Source of the DNA: Nocardioides marmotae
GTDB taxonomy: Bacteria > Actinomycetota > Actinomycetes > Propionibacteriales > Nocardioidaceae
Direction: 5' to 3'
Length of the DNA stretch: 64,000 nt
Assembly (NCBI RefSeq): GCF_013177455.1
Contig: NZ_CP053660.1
Coordinates: 3,100,001-3,164,000, forward strand
Numbering within the stretch: position 1 is the stretch's first letter; each line of letters opens with the position of its first letter. Below are positions 19,290 through 27,307 of this stretch, piece by piece. Position numbers and translations under genes: made by a program. Under the pieces are notes generated by a model. That model worked only from the letters and a program-made list of their open reading frames with translations. It had not been told where the DNA came from and ran no database searches.

Positions 19290-20516
19290 ATGAGCGACCA
19301 GGGTCTGTCCATCTTCAACAACGACCCGGACCGGGAGCCGGCCGACGTGGAGACGCCGGACGCGGACACGACGCAGGTGATCCCCGCCGTTCCCGGGGGC
19401 TCGGACAACACCCCGACCCAGGCCGTCCCGGTGCGCCCCGCCGAGCAGGGCCAGCGCACCCAGCAGCGCCCCGCGGTGGCGCGCCAGGCCGCCGAGCGTC
19501 CGGTGGTCCCGCCGCCGGCGAGCGCACCCGACTTCCCGGTCGTGCGCCGCGGTGGCTACGACCGGGAGACGGTCGACCGGAGCTTCCAGGGGCTGGTCGC
19601 GGACCACGCGGCGCTGGCCGCCCGCATCGCGCAGTCCGAGCGCCGCGCCCTCGACCTGGAGGAGCAGCTCGCCGAGGCCCGCGAGGAGCTGCGCGAGTAC
19701 GAGCAGCCGTCGTACGCCGGGCTCGGCGGCCGCGCCTCGGCGATGCTGCGGCTCGCCGAGGAGGAGGCCGAGGAGATCCGGGCCGTCGCGGGTCGCGACG
19801 CTGCCGAGATCCTCGAGCAGGCCAACCGCGACGCCCAGGCGATCCGCGCCGACGCCGCCCGCGAGGCCGAGGACATGCGCATGGTCCAGCTCAAGGAGCT
19901 CGACGAGATGCGCACCCGATCGGTCGCCGACGCCGAGCAGGAGCGCACCCTCGCCCGCGGCGAGGCCGAGGACATGCTGGCCTCCGCGCGCCGCGAGGCC
20001 GACCAGCTCCGGCTCGCCGCGCAGCAGGAGACCACCGAGATGCGCACCTCCGCCCAGCGTGAGGTCGAGCAGGCGCGCGCTGCGGCCGACCGCGAGGTCC
20101 AGGAGGCCCGCCGGGCCCTGGCGGTGGAGAAGGAGCGCCTGGCCCGCGAGGCCACCGACCACCACAACAGCGCCACCGCGGAGACGCGCCGCCTCGTCGA
20201 GGAGGCCGAGGCCCGGGCCACCGCCGCCGAGGAGCGCGCCCGCGCCGCGACCAAGCAGGCCTCCGAGCACCGCACCACCGCTCAGTCCGAGGCCGCGGCG
20301 CTGCTGTCCCGCGCCCGCCGCGAGGCCGAGCAGATCGTCGCCTCCGCGCGCACCCAGGCGGAGTCGATCACCTCGACCGGGCAGGCGGAGGCCGAGCGGG
20401 AGGCCGCCGCGGTCCGCGCCGAGCTCGACCGCCTCACCAAGCGCCGGGACGCGATCGTCGCCCAGCTCGCCTCGCTGCGCGACGTCGTCGCCGGGTTCTC
20501 CGAGGACCAGACGTGA
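19290..20516 (+). CDS. Long coiled-coil protein of the Scy/FilP/DivIVA type
   Basis: The 408-residue product has a disordered acidic and Pro/Gln-rich N-terminus (1 to about 85), a short DivIVA-like motif (VVRRGGYDRETVDRSFQGL, about 84 to 103), then nearly 300 residues of Ala/Glu/Arg heptad coiled coil. This matches cytoskeletal organisers of polar growth such as Scy and FilP in Streptomyces, where scy/filP also lie near the epimerase-thiolase-meaB genes (recalled, not checked). AGAGGA precedes the ATG. The 3' end overlaps the AI-2E family permease gene as GTGA. A role in cell-pole or septum organisation is inferred; no enzymatic domain is present. Confidence 0.75.
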   Translation: MSDQGLSIFNNDPDREPADVETPDADTTQVIPAVPGGSDNTPTQAVPVRPAEQGQRTQQRPAVARQAAERPVVPPPASAPDFPVVRRGGYDRETVDRSFQGLVADHAALAARIAQSERRALDLEEQLAEAREELREYEQPSYAGLGGRASAMLRLAEEEAEEIRAVAGRDAAEILEQANRDAQAIRADAAREAEDMRMVQLKELDEMRTRSVADAEQERTLARGEAEDMLASARREADQLRLAAQQETTEMRTSAQREVEQARAAADREVQEARRALAVEKERLAREATDHHNSATAETRRLVEEAEARATAAEERARAATKQASEHRTTAQSEAAALLSRARREAEQIVASARTQAESITSTGQAEAEREAAAVRAELDRLTKRRDAIVAQLASLRDVVAGFSEDQT

Positions 20517-21694
20517 CCTCTGGCCCATCCGGGCCGGGCACCGCACAGCAGGACCCGCCGGGCGACCGCGCGGCCCTGCGGGTCGAGGACCCCGAGGCGC
20601 CCGCGGCGCCCGCAGCGCCCGCGCACCCCGCCTACGACGGCCACCTCGGCGAGCTCGGCGCACCCCTGCGCCGCTCGCCGTTCGTCATCGGCTTCTTCGG
20701 CGGGCTCGGCGTCTTCCTGGCCTGGTGGCTCGGCGACCTCGTCGTCTCCATCGGGCCCACGCTCGTCCTGGTCGTCGTCTCGATGTTCCTCGCCGCGGGT
20801 CTCGACCCCGCCGTGCGGTTCTTCGAGCGGCGCGCCGGCCTGCGCCGTTCGTGGGCGGTCGTCGTCGTCATCGTCGGTGTCCTGGCCGCGCTGACCCTCT
20901 TCACCGTCGCGATCGTGCCGGTCATCAGCGACCAGGTCGCCTCGATCACCCGGAACGCCCCGGGGTGGCTCGACAGCCTCCAGGAGAACCAGCGGGTCCA
21001 GGAGTTCGACGAGAAGTACGGCGTCATCGACAAGGTCCGCGAGTACATCGCCGGCGGCGACTACGCCGGCGGCATCTTCGGCGGCGTCCTCGGCGTCGGC
21101 CTCGCCGTGCTCTCCGCGCTCGCCAACACCTTCGTGGTCACGGTGCTGACGCTGTACTTCCTCTCCTCGCTGCAGACCACCAAGACCGCGCTCTACCGCC
21201 TGGCCCCGGACTCCCGCCGCGACCGGGTCACCCGCCTCGGCGACCGGATCGTCGAGGGCGTCGGCGGCTACGTGTCGGGCGCGTTCATCGTCGCCCTGTG
21301 CGCCGGCCTGACCTCGCTGGTCTTCCTCTTCGTGATCGGCCTGGGCGAGTACGCCGTCGCGCTGGCCTTCGTCGTGGCGCTGCTCGACGTGATCCCGATG
21401 ATCGGCGCCACCATCGGCGCGGTCCTGGTGACCGCGATCGGCTTCGCCACCGAGCCGAAGATCGGCATCGCCTGCGCGATCTTCTACCTCGTCTACCAGC
21501 AGCTGGAGAACTACGTCATCTACCCGCGCGTGATGTCGCGCGCGGTGGACGTCCCGGGCGCGGTCACGGTGATCGCGGCCCTCGTCGGGGCGGCGCTGCT
21601 CGGCGTCGTCGGGGCCCTGCTGGCCATCCCCACCGCGGCGGCGCTGCTGATGCTGACCCGCGAGGTCGTCGTCCGCCGCCAGGACGCCCGCTAG
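20513..21694 (+). CDS. AI-2E family (UPF0118/PerM) membrane transporter
   Basis: The 393-residue protein has a hydrophilic Pro/Ala-rich N-terminus of about 50 residues and then seven to eight membrane segments. A hydrophilic excursion near residues 140 to 185 and the conserved C-terminal region DVIPMIGATIGAVLV and YPRVMSRAVDVPG are diagnostic for the family. Members range from autoinducer-2 export to sodium/proton exchange, so the substrate is open. It overlaps the coiled-coil gene by four bases (GTGA) and is presumably cotranscribed with it, which suggests an envelope role but does not prove one. Confidence 0.88.
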   Translation: MTSGPSGPGTAQQDPPGDRAALRVEDPEAPAAPAAPAHPAYDGHLGELGAPLRRSPFVIGFFGGLGVFLAWWLGDLVVSIGPTLVLVVVSMFLAAGLDPAVRFFERRAGLRRSWAVVVVIVGVLAALTLFTVAIVPVISDQVASITRNAPGWLDSLQENQRVQEFDEKYGVIDKVREYIAGGDYAGGIFGGVLGVGLAVLSALANTFVVTVLTLYFLSSLQTTKTALYRLAPDSRRDRVTRLGDRIVEGVGGYVSGAFIVALCAGLTSLVFLFVIGLGEYAVALAFVVALLDVIPMIGATIGAVLVTAIGFATEPKIGIACAIFYLVYQQLENYVIYPRVMSRAVDVPGAVTVIAALVGAALLGVVGALLAIPTAAALLMLTREVVVRRQDAR

Positions 21695-21716
21695 GCGAGC
21701 GGCGGGCGGCGCGGGC

Positions 21717-22835
21717 GTGGCGGGCGGGGCGGGCGGGGAGCTCCGGCTGACGCGGGCGCAGGCCCGCCGGATCGCCGTGCGGGCCCAGCTGCTCGACCTG
21801 CCCCGGCCCACCGACGTCCTGGCGGTCGTGCGGCACCTCGGGTTCCTTCAGCACGACCAGACCCGGGCGGTCGCCCCGAACGCCGACCTCGTGCTGTGGA
21901 GCCGCCTCGGCGCGACGTACGACCCCGCCGAGCTGGGCGAGGCGGTGGACGCGCAGGCCCTCGTCGAGCTGCAGGGCATGCTCCGGCCGGCGGAGGACCT
22001 CGCCCTGTACCGCGCGGAGATGGCCGCCTGGCCCGGCGCCGCGGAGGGGTGGCAGCGCGAGGCCGCCCAGTGGCTCGCCGACAACGACGGCTGCCGCCGC
22101 GACGTGCTCGAGCTGCTGCGCACCGACGGCCCGATGCCGGCGCGGGACCTGCCCGACACCTGCGTCCGGCCCTGGCGCTCCAGCGGCTGGAACAACGGCA
22201 AGAACGTCGAGCGCATGCTCGTGCTCCTCGTCGAGCGCGGCGAGGTCGCCGTGCACGGGCGCGAGGGCCGCGAGCGGCTGTGGGACCTCGCCGACCGGGT
22301 CTACCCCGACGAGCCGGCGGTGCCGCTGCCCGAGGCACTCCGGCGGCGCGCCGAGCGGCGGCTGTCCGCCCTCGGTCTCGCCCGGCAGCGCGCGGCCGTC
22401 TCCCCCGGCGAGCCCAACGACGTCGGGCCGGTCGGCGAGCCCGTCCGGGTCGAGGGCCTGCGCGGCACCTGGCGGGCCGACCCCGCCCAGCTCGCCCGGG
22501 CCGACGAGCCGTGGGCGGGGCGCACCGCCCTCCTGAGCCCCCTGGACCGGCTGGTCTTCGACCGCAAGCGGATGACCGAGCTCTTCGACTTCGACTACCA
22601 GCTGGAGATGTACAAGCCGGCCGAGCAGCGACGGTGGGGCTACTGGGCCCTGCCGGTCCTCGCCGGGGACCGCCTGGTCGGCAAGGTCGACGCCACCGCC
22701 GACCCCGAGGCCGGCGAGCTCCTCGTGCACGCGGTGCACGAGGACGAGCCCTTCGACGCCGCCCTGGCCGGCGAGGTCGGCGCCGAGCTGGCCTCGCTGG
22801 CCGACTGGCTGGGCCTGGCGCTGGTCAGGGAGTAG
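21717..22835 (+). CDS. Winged-helix DNA glycosylase of the YcaQ/AlkX (HTH_42) family
   Basis: The 372-residue product matches the HTH_42 family, whose members unhook interstrand crosslinks and excise bulky alkylated bases. It has an N-terminal winged-helix region (LTRAQARRIAVRAQLL), the catalytic loop FLQHDQTRAV (Gln45-His46-Asp47, the Q-x-D form of YcaQ/AlkX rather than the Q-x-Q of AlkZ), and a C-terminal segment LLSPLDRLVFDRKRMTELFDF typical of the family. The GTG at 21717 is 22 bases after the permease stop, so it may be cotranscribed. Its last 11 bases overlap the end of the convergent EamA gene. Confidence 0.85.
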   Translation: MAGGAGGELRLTRAQARRIAVRAQLLDLPRPTDVLAVVRHLGFLQHDQTRAVAPNADLVLWSRLGATYDPAELGEAVDAQALVELQGMLRPAEDLALYRAEMAAWPGAAEGWQREAAQWLADNDGCRRDVLELLRTDGPMPARDLPDTCVRPWRSSGWNNGKNVERMLVLLVERGEVAVHGREGRERLWDLADRVYPDEPAVPLPEALRRRAERRLSALGLARQRAAVSPGEPNDVGPVGEPVRVEGLRGTWRADPAQLARADEPWAGRTALLSPLDRLVFDRKRMTELFDFDYQLEMYKPAEQRRWGYWALPVLAGDRLVGKVDATADPEAGELLVHAVHEDEPFDAALAGEVGAELASLADWLGLALVRE

Positions 22836-23832
22836 ACGTCGGCACGACAGAGGTCGGCGCAGCCGCCGGCGTCGCCGGGACGGCCGCGGTCTGCCGCTCC
22901 CCCAGCTTCACGCCCACGACGCCCACCAGGACGAGCAGGCCGCCGACCAGCTGGACGGTGCGCGGGAGCTGCTCGAGCAGCAGCCAGGCGAACACGACGC
23001 CGGCGACCACCTCGAGCAGCGCCACGAAGGAGGCCAGCCGCGAGCCGAGCCGCCGTCCCGCGGCGATGCCGGTGCAGTAGGCCACCGCCGCGGTGACCAG
23101 GCCGAGGACGAGCAGCGGCACCCACCAGGCGACCTCGCGGTCGGCGTAGACCACGGTGGCCGTGGTCGCCCGCATCGGCAGCAGGCCGACGAGGCCGAGC
23201 AGCCCGAGCACGAGGGCGCCGACGACCAGGCCGCCGGCCGCGAGGGCGAGCGGCGGCAGGCCGCTGGAGGTGTCGGCGGAGATGATGAAGTACGACGCCA
23301 CGCCCACCATCGCGCCGAGCGCCCAGGCGACGCCCACCGGGCTCAGGTCGGCGCCGGAGACCAGGTCGAGCACGAGGACCAGGCCGAGCGCCGCGACGCC
23401 CGCGCCGAGGAGCGTCACCGGACCGGGCCGCTGGCCGTGCCGCAGCCAGAGCCAGCACACGACCGCGGCGGGCGCGGTGTACTCGATGAGCAGCGCCGGC
23501 CCGACCTGCATGTGCTGGACGGCGGAGAAGTAGCAGAACTGGGCGCCGGCCACCGCGAGCAGGCCGTAGAGCACGACGGTGCCGGCGTTGCGGCGCAGCA
23601 CGTCCCACCGGCCGCCGAGCGCCCAGACGCCGAACGGAAGCACGACCACCGCCGCGAGCCCGACGCGGACGAGCACCGTCGACCCGGGCGACCAGCCGGC
23701 CGCGAGCAGGCCGGTGGCCAGCGCGCCCGACAGCCCGAAGCTCAAGGCCGAGACCAGGGCGAACCCGAGGCCGCCGGCGAGCCGGGGCCCGGACGCCACC
23801 TCTGGGCTGTCATCAGTCAGAGTGCTCATCAC
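22825..23832 (-). CDS. EamA/DMT family transporter (second copy)
   Basis: This is a ten-helix drug/metabolite transporter of about 335 residues with two EamA repeats and a Pro/Ala/Thr-rich cytoplasmic tail. The start may be GTG at 23832 or ATG at 23829; TACCGT at 23838-23843 could be the -10 of a leaderless transcript. It is divergent from a CGNR zinc-finger protein with only 36 bp between the starts, so that protein probably regulates it. Substrate unknown. The end overlaps the convergent glycosylase gene by 11 bp. Similarity to the EamA gene at 9.7 kb is at family level only. Confidence 0.87.
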   Translation of the reverse strand: MMSTLTDDSPEVASGPRLAGGLGFALVSALSFGLSGALATGLLAAGWSPGSTVLVRVGLAAVVVLPFGVWALGGRWDVLRRNAGTVVLYGLLAVAGAQFCYFSAVQHMQVGPALLIEYTAPAAVVCWLWLRHGQRPGPVTLLGAGVAALGLVLVLDLVSGADLSPVGVAWALGAMVGVASYFIISADTSSGLPPLALAAGGLVVGALVLGLLGLVGLLPMRATTATVVYADREVAWWVPLLVLGLVTAAVAYCTGIAAGRRLGSRLASFVALLEVVAGVVFAWLLLEQLPRTVQLVGGLLVLVGVVGVKLGERQTAAVPATPAAAPTSVVPTSTP

Positions 23833-23837
23833 TCATG

Positions 23838-23862
23838 ACGGTACGAGCGGTGCTGGTAATCT
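23838..23862. promoter_or_regulatory. Overlapping divergent promoters of the EamA and CGNR genes
   Basis: On the plus strand TAATCT (23857-23862) stands six bases before the CGNR GTG. On the minus strand TACCGT (23843-23838) stands five bases before the EamA GTG. Each promoter's -35 region lies on or beyond the other's -10, so the two polymerase sites overlap and one bound regulator could control both. Confidence 0.5.
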
Positions 23863-23868
23863 GTCAAC

Positions 23869-24408
23869 GTGGTCTTCGCCCATGACACCGAGCAGTCGCT
23901 CGTCGCCGCCGTGACGCTGGTCAACACCGCCGGCCCGCCCGACACGCTGGAGACGGTCGCGGACCTCGACGCCTACTACGAGCGCTTCGAGTTCACCGGG
24001 CGCCACGAGCGCACGCGCGCCGAGCTCGAGGAGGTCCGGGCCCTGCGCCTCGCGCTGCGCCGGCTGCTCACCGCCGACCGCGACACCGCGGCCGAGCTGG
24101 TCAACGCGATGCTCGCCGAGGCCCGCGCGCTGCCGCGGCTCGTGCGCCACGACCGGTTCGACTGGCACCTCCACGCGGTCTCCGCAGACGCGCCGCTGGT
24201 CAGCCGGATCACCGTGGAGGCCGCGATGGCGATGGTCGACGTGATCCGCGCCGACGAGCACTCCCGCCTCGGCGTGTGCGCGGACGAGGACTGCGACGGG
24301 CTGGTCCTGGACCTCTCCCGCAACCGCTCGCGCCGGTTCTGCTCGACCGCCTGCGGCAACCGCAACGCCGTCGCCGCCTACCGCGCCCGGCAGGCCGCCG
24401 ACGCCTGA
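23869..24408 (+). CDS. CGNR zinc-finger (ABATE-type) putative regulator
   Basis: The 179-residue protein has an N-terminal helical ABATE-like domain (LEEVRALRLALRRLL and following) and a C-terminal CGNR zinc finger with ligands Cys137, Cys142, Cys158 and Cys162, ending CSTACGNRNAVAAYRAR, a typical DNA-binding tail. These proteins are regarded as stress or metabolite-linked regulators, though few have been studied. The GTG start has a -10 hexamer six bases upstream and no ribosome site, so the transcript is probably leaderless. Divergence from the EamA exporter suggests it controls that gene. Its 3' end lies 7 bases from the convergent GH114-like gene. Confidence 0.85.
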   Translation: MVFAHDTEQSLVAAVTLVNTAGPPDTLETVADLDAYYERFEFTGRHERTRAELEEVRALRLALRRLLTADRDTAAELVNAMLAEARALPRLVRHDRFDWHLHAVSADAPLVSRITVEAAMAMVDVIRADEHSRLGVCADEDCDGLVLDLSRNRSRRFCSTACGNRNAVAAYRARQAADA

Positions 24409-24415
24409 GGCGCGC

Positions 24416-25222
24416 TCAGCAGAGGCGCCGGACCCCCGTCGGGCTCACCGCGCGGTCGCGCAGGACCACCGGGAGCCGCGCACCCCAGTGGCGGCAGGCC
24501 CGCCGGAAGTCCCGGCGGCGGTACTCCACCGCGACGACCCGCCGGCCGTACGCCGCGGCGTACGCCCCGCACTCGCGGTAGCGCGCGCACTCCTCGGCGA
24601 CCGCGAAGTCGAAGCCGAGCCGGGTGCCGTCGAGGCCGGCGAGGTTCTTCTGGCCCGCGGCCAGGCCCGCCTCGTGGGCCTCGGCCACGAGCAGCCGGGC
24701 GTAGGCCAGCGCCTGGCGCCGGGTGAGCAGGCCGCGGCTGCGGGTGAAGGAGTCGAGGTTGTCGTACTCGACGGCCTCGAAGCCGTCGGCGGCGCAGCGG
24801 TCGACCCACCGCCCGACGATCCGGGCGAGCGCGCGGCGCTTGGCCGGGGTGCGCAGGTCCAGCAGCCACTCCCCCCAGGCCTCGTCGCGGACCGGGCGAC
24901 CCTCGTGGCGCAGGACCAGGTGCCTCCGCCCGCGCCAGGAGCGGCGCTCGTCGGGCTGGGTCTGGAAGGCGTTGACGTAGCAGACGTCGTAGCGCCCGGC
25001 CGGCTCGGCGCGGCGGTCGCGGACCACGATCCCGACCGAGGAGGGCACCGACCGCACGCCGCCGAGCTGGTAGTCCGCGTGGGTGCCGACCGGCAGCGGC
25101 TCGACGTCCGCGGCGGCAGGGGTGCCCGCGCCGGCGGGGCCGCCGGAAAGGAGGGCCAGCCCGGCCGCGAGCGCGACCAGGCGGGCGACCAGGCCGACGA
25201 GCAGGCCGACGAGCAGGCTCAG
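24416..25222 (-). CDS. Secreted endo-alpha-1,4-polygalactosaminidase-like (GH114/TM1410) protein with an apparent CTG start
   Basis: The domain matches the GH114 family, with ADYQLGG, YDVCYVNAFQTQPDE, EWLLDLRTP, the acidic FEAVEYDNLDSF and a Lys/Asn motif GLAAGQKNLAGL. Such enzymes cleave galactosaminogalactan-like polymers, but bacterial substrates are largely unknown. The first ATG/GTG in this frame (25057) would remove the conserved ADYQLGG and any signal peptide. Reading from CTG at 25222 gives a clean signal sequence (SLLVGLLVGLVARLVALAAG, then alanine/glycine). That CTG overlaps the upstream stop as CTGA, the same geometry as ATGA coupling. The product is 268 residues. The start region contains two copies of a 12-bp repeat encoding LLVG. 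Confidence 0.72.
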   Translation of the reverse strand: MSLLVGLLVGLVARLVALAAGLALLSGGPAGAGTPAAADVEPLPVGTHADYQLGGVRSVPSSVGIVVRDRRAEPAGRYDVCYVNAFQTQPDERRSWRGRRHLVLRHEGRPVRDEAWGEWLLDLRTPAKRRALARIVGRWVDRCAADGFEAVEYDNLDSFTRSRGLLTRRQALAYARLLVAEAHEAGLAAGQKNLAGLDGTRLGFDFAVAEECARYRECGAYAAAYGRRVVAVEYRRRDFRRACRHWGARLPVVLRDRAVSPTGVRRLC

Positions 25223-25974
25223 AAGTCGAAACCGTCGAACATGTCCCCGAGGCCCTCGCCGATCGAGCCGAGCCCCTCGCCGAGGCCCTCCCCGATCTCA
25301 CCGAGGGCGTCGAAGCCGCCGAAGGCGCCGAACATCAGGCCCATGAACATGAAGTCCATCGCCGCGTAGCTGCCGAAGTAGCCGGCGGCGTAGGGCTGGT
25401 AGGCCCGCCCGCCCTGCCAGTACGGCACCCGCTGCGAGCCCACCATCACCTGGCGGATGTCCGGCGCGGCACCGACCTTGACCCGCTCGGCGTCGAGCTC
25501 GCAGGCCGGTACGTCGCGCCGCGTCCCGCCCGGCGGCGTGTAGGGCACGTCCTCGACCGAGAGCCCGTGGCGGGGGTCGAAGAAGCACGGCGGACGCCGG
25601 GCCGGGAGCGGCTCGCCGGCGACCCGCGCCCGGACGCACGCCATGGCGTAGCGCCCGTCCTCGAGGATCTCGGTGACGTGCTTGATTTCCTCGGGCCGGG
25701 CGAGCCGGTCCGCGGCGGTCTTCGCCGCCTCGTAGGAGTCCAGCGCTCGCTGGTAGTCGGCGTTCGCGCCGGCGTCCAGCGGATGACCGGCGAGGTCGGC
25801 GTCGAGGGACTGCAGCTCGACGCCGAGGGCGGTGATGTCCTCGGAGGCCAGCTTCTTCACCGGCTCGAGCTCGGCCTGCCGGCGCTCCAGCTCGCGGGCC
25901 TGCTTGCGCTTGCTCGAGACCCCCACGGCCACGAGCACGAGTGCGAGGAGGACCAGGATGACGAGCAGCTCCAT
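25219..25974 (-). CDS. Membrane-anchored coiled-coil protein of unknown function
   Basis: The 251-residue product begins with a membrane helix (MELLVILVLLALVLVAVGV), then a charged coiled coil (KRKQARELERRQAELEPVKKL, about 22 to 105). A middle domain with CFFDPRHG and VPACELDAERVKVGAAPDIR resembles no family I know. The Gly/Phe/Met-rich tail (FGAFGGFDALGEIGEGLGEG and onward, from about 200) is low in complexity and may be amyloid-like or surface-interacting. The middle domain may bind metal or carry a disulfide (Cys in ACVRA, PPCFF, PACEL). The stop overlaps the start of the secreted GH114-like gene, so the two are probably coexpressed. Confidence 0.7.
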   Translation of the reverse strand: MELLVILVLLALVLVAVGVSSKRKQARELERRQAELEPVKKLASEDITALGVELQSLDADLAGHPLDAGANADYQRALDSYEAAKTAADRLARPEEIKHVTEILEDGRYAMACVRARVAGEPLPARRPPCFFDPRHGLSVEDVPYTPPGGTRRDVPACELDAERVKVGAAPDIRQVMVGSQRVPYWQGGRAYQPYAAGYFGSYAAMDFMFMGLMFGAFGGFDALGEIGEGLGEGLGSIGEGLGDMFDGFDF

Positions 25975-26020
25975 GACGACAGCCTACGGTCCTCCCGGCA
26001 GCGGCCCGGGCACGTCGGCC

Positions 26021-27190
26021 TCAGCGGCTGTAGTCGTGGAAGCCCTGGCCGGTCTTGCGGCCCAGCCGACCGTCGGCGACGAGCTTCTCCAACGTCGGTG
26101 CGGGCGCGAACCCGTCGTGGCCGAACTCCGCGTGGAGCTCCTTCTCGATCGCCAGCGAGACGTCGTTGCCCACGACGTCGAGCAGCTCGAAGGGGCCCAT
26201 CGGGAAGCCGGCCTGCTCCTTGATCGCGGTGTCGATGTCGGTCAGCTCGGCGCCGGACTCGTGCAGCTTGACCGCGTCGTTGAGGTAGGGGAAGAGCAGG
26301 CAGTTGACGATGAAGCCGGCCCGGTCGCCGCAGGAGACCGCGACCTTGCCGACCTTCGCGCACAGCGCCCGGACGGTCTCGTCCACGTCGGCGCCGGTCT
26401 GCGCGGTGGTGACCACCTCGACCAGCTTCATGACCGGCGCGGGGTTGAAGAAGTGCATGCCGATGACCGACTCCGGGCGCGAGGTCGCGCCGGCGCACTC
26501 CGCGATCGGGAGGCTGGAGGTGGTGGTGGCGAGGATGGCGCCGGGCTTGCAGATCCGGTCGAGGTCGGCGAAGAGCTCCTTCTTGACCGAGAGCTCCTCC
26601 GCGATCGCCTCGACGACGATGTCGGCGGTCGCGAGCGCCTCGCGCGAGGTGGCTCCGGTGAGCCGGGCCAGGACCGCGTCGCGGCCGGCCTCCTCGAGCT
26701 TGCCCTTGGCAACCAGGCGGTCCAGGGACTTGGTGATCGCGGCGCGGACGCCCGCGACCTTGTCCTCCGAGCGGCCGACGTAGACGACGTCGTACCCCTT
26801 CGCGGCGAAGACCTGGGCGATGCCGGAGGCCATCGTGCCGGTGCCGACGACCCCGACGGTGGCGATCTCGTGGCGCAGCTCCGGCGCGGCCTGCTCGGCG
26901 GCGCCGGCGGCCTCGGCGAGCGTGCTGCCGCTCGAGGCGAGCTTCTCCAGCAGGTCGGCCGGCTGGTGCAGCGGGTCGCCGGTCTCGGCGTACCGCTCGG
27001 CGAGCTGGTCGCGGACGGCGGCGGCACCGAGCTCGTCGACGGTGGCCAGGGGGCCCTGCGGGTAGCCGCAGCCGAAGCGCATCCCGGCGTCGATGTCGGC
27101 GGCGGAGGCGTAGCCGGACTCGAACATCCGGACGGCGTGGTTGAGGTACGGGAGGACCAGCGTCCGGGCGATCTGCTCGTTCGTCGTCAT
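26021..27190 (-). CDS. 3-hydroxybutyryl-CoA dehydrogenase with an extra N-terminal 3HCDH_C-like domain
   Basis: The enzyme reduces acetoacetyl-CoA to 3-hydroxybutyryl-CoA, the second step of the ethylmalonyl-CoA pathway. The 389-residue product has a Rossmann domain beginning VGVVGTGTMASG (Gly116, Gly118), the catalytic segment GMHFFNPAPVMKLVE, and a C-terminal helical domain (RAGFIVNCLLFPYLNDAVKL). Residues 1 to about 85 repeat the fold of that C-terminal domain (VLPYLNHAVRMFESG, CGYPQGPLATVDELG), which is unusual since standard single enzymes are about 285 residues. The ATG at 27190 is six bases from a -10-like CATAGT. The promoter carries the operator shared with ccr and ecm. Confidence 0.9.
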   Translation of the reverse strand: MTTNEQIARTLVLPYLNHAVRMFESGYASAADIDAGMRFGCGYPQGPLATVDELGAAAVRDQLAERYAETGDPLHQPADLLEKLASSGSTLAEAAGAAEQAAPELRHEIATVGVVGTGTMASGIAQVFAAKGYDVVYVGRSEDKVAGVRAAITKSLDRLVAKGKLEEAGRDAVLARLTGATSREALATADIVVEAIAEELSVKKELFADLDRICKPGAILATTTSSLPIAECAGATSRPESVIGMHFFNPAPVMKLVEVVTTAQTGADVDETVRALCAKVGKVAVSCGDRAGFIVNCLLFPYLNDAVKLHESGAELTDIDTAIKEQAGFPMGPFELLDVVGNDVSLAIEKELHAEFGHDGFAPAPTLEKLVADGRLGRKTGQGFHDYSR

Positions 27191-27196
27191 GTCCGG

Positions 27197-27202
27197 ACTA
27201 TG
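27197..27202 (-). promoter_or_regulatory. Predicted -10 box of the 3-hydroxybutyryl-CoA dehydrogenase gene
   Basis: CATAGT on the minus strand lies six bases before the ATG, with no ribosome site, suggesting a leaderless transcript. Nine bases separate it from the upstream operator. Confidence 0.4.
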
Positions 27203-27211
27203 ACATGAGTC

Positions 27212-27226
27212 CTACCGGCTGGTAAC
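27212..27226 (-). promoter_or_regulatory. Shared ethylmalonyl-pathway operator, dehydrogenase copy
   Basis: Read toward the gene the site is GTTACCAGCCGGTAG. It sits 22 to 36 bases upstream of the ATG, nine bases from the predicted -10 box, the same spacing as the copy before ethylmalonyl-CoA mutase. It covers the -35 region, which favours repression or class II activation. Confidence 0.65.
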
Positions 27227-27293
27227 CCCTAGAACAGCGGCCGGACGAGGTCCTCGTCACACCCGCCGAGGCGGCCCTGCGGCCGCGGACAGG

Positions 27294-27299
27294 TAGATT
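27294..27299 (+). promoter_or_regulatory. Predicted -10 box of nucS
   Basis: TAGATT stands eight bases upstream of the GTG at 27308, with only pyrimidine-rich sequence between, consistent with a leaderless mRNA. Confidence 0.4.
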
Positions 27300-27307
27300 C
27301 CCCGCCC

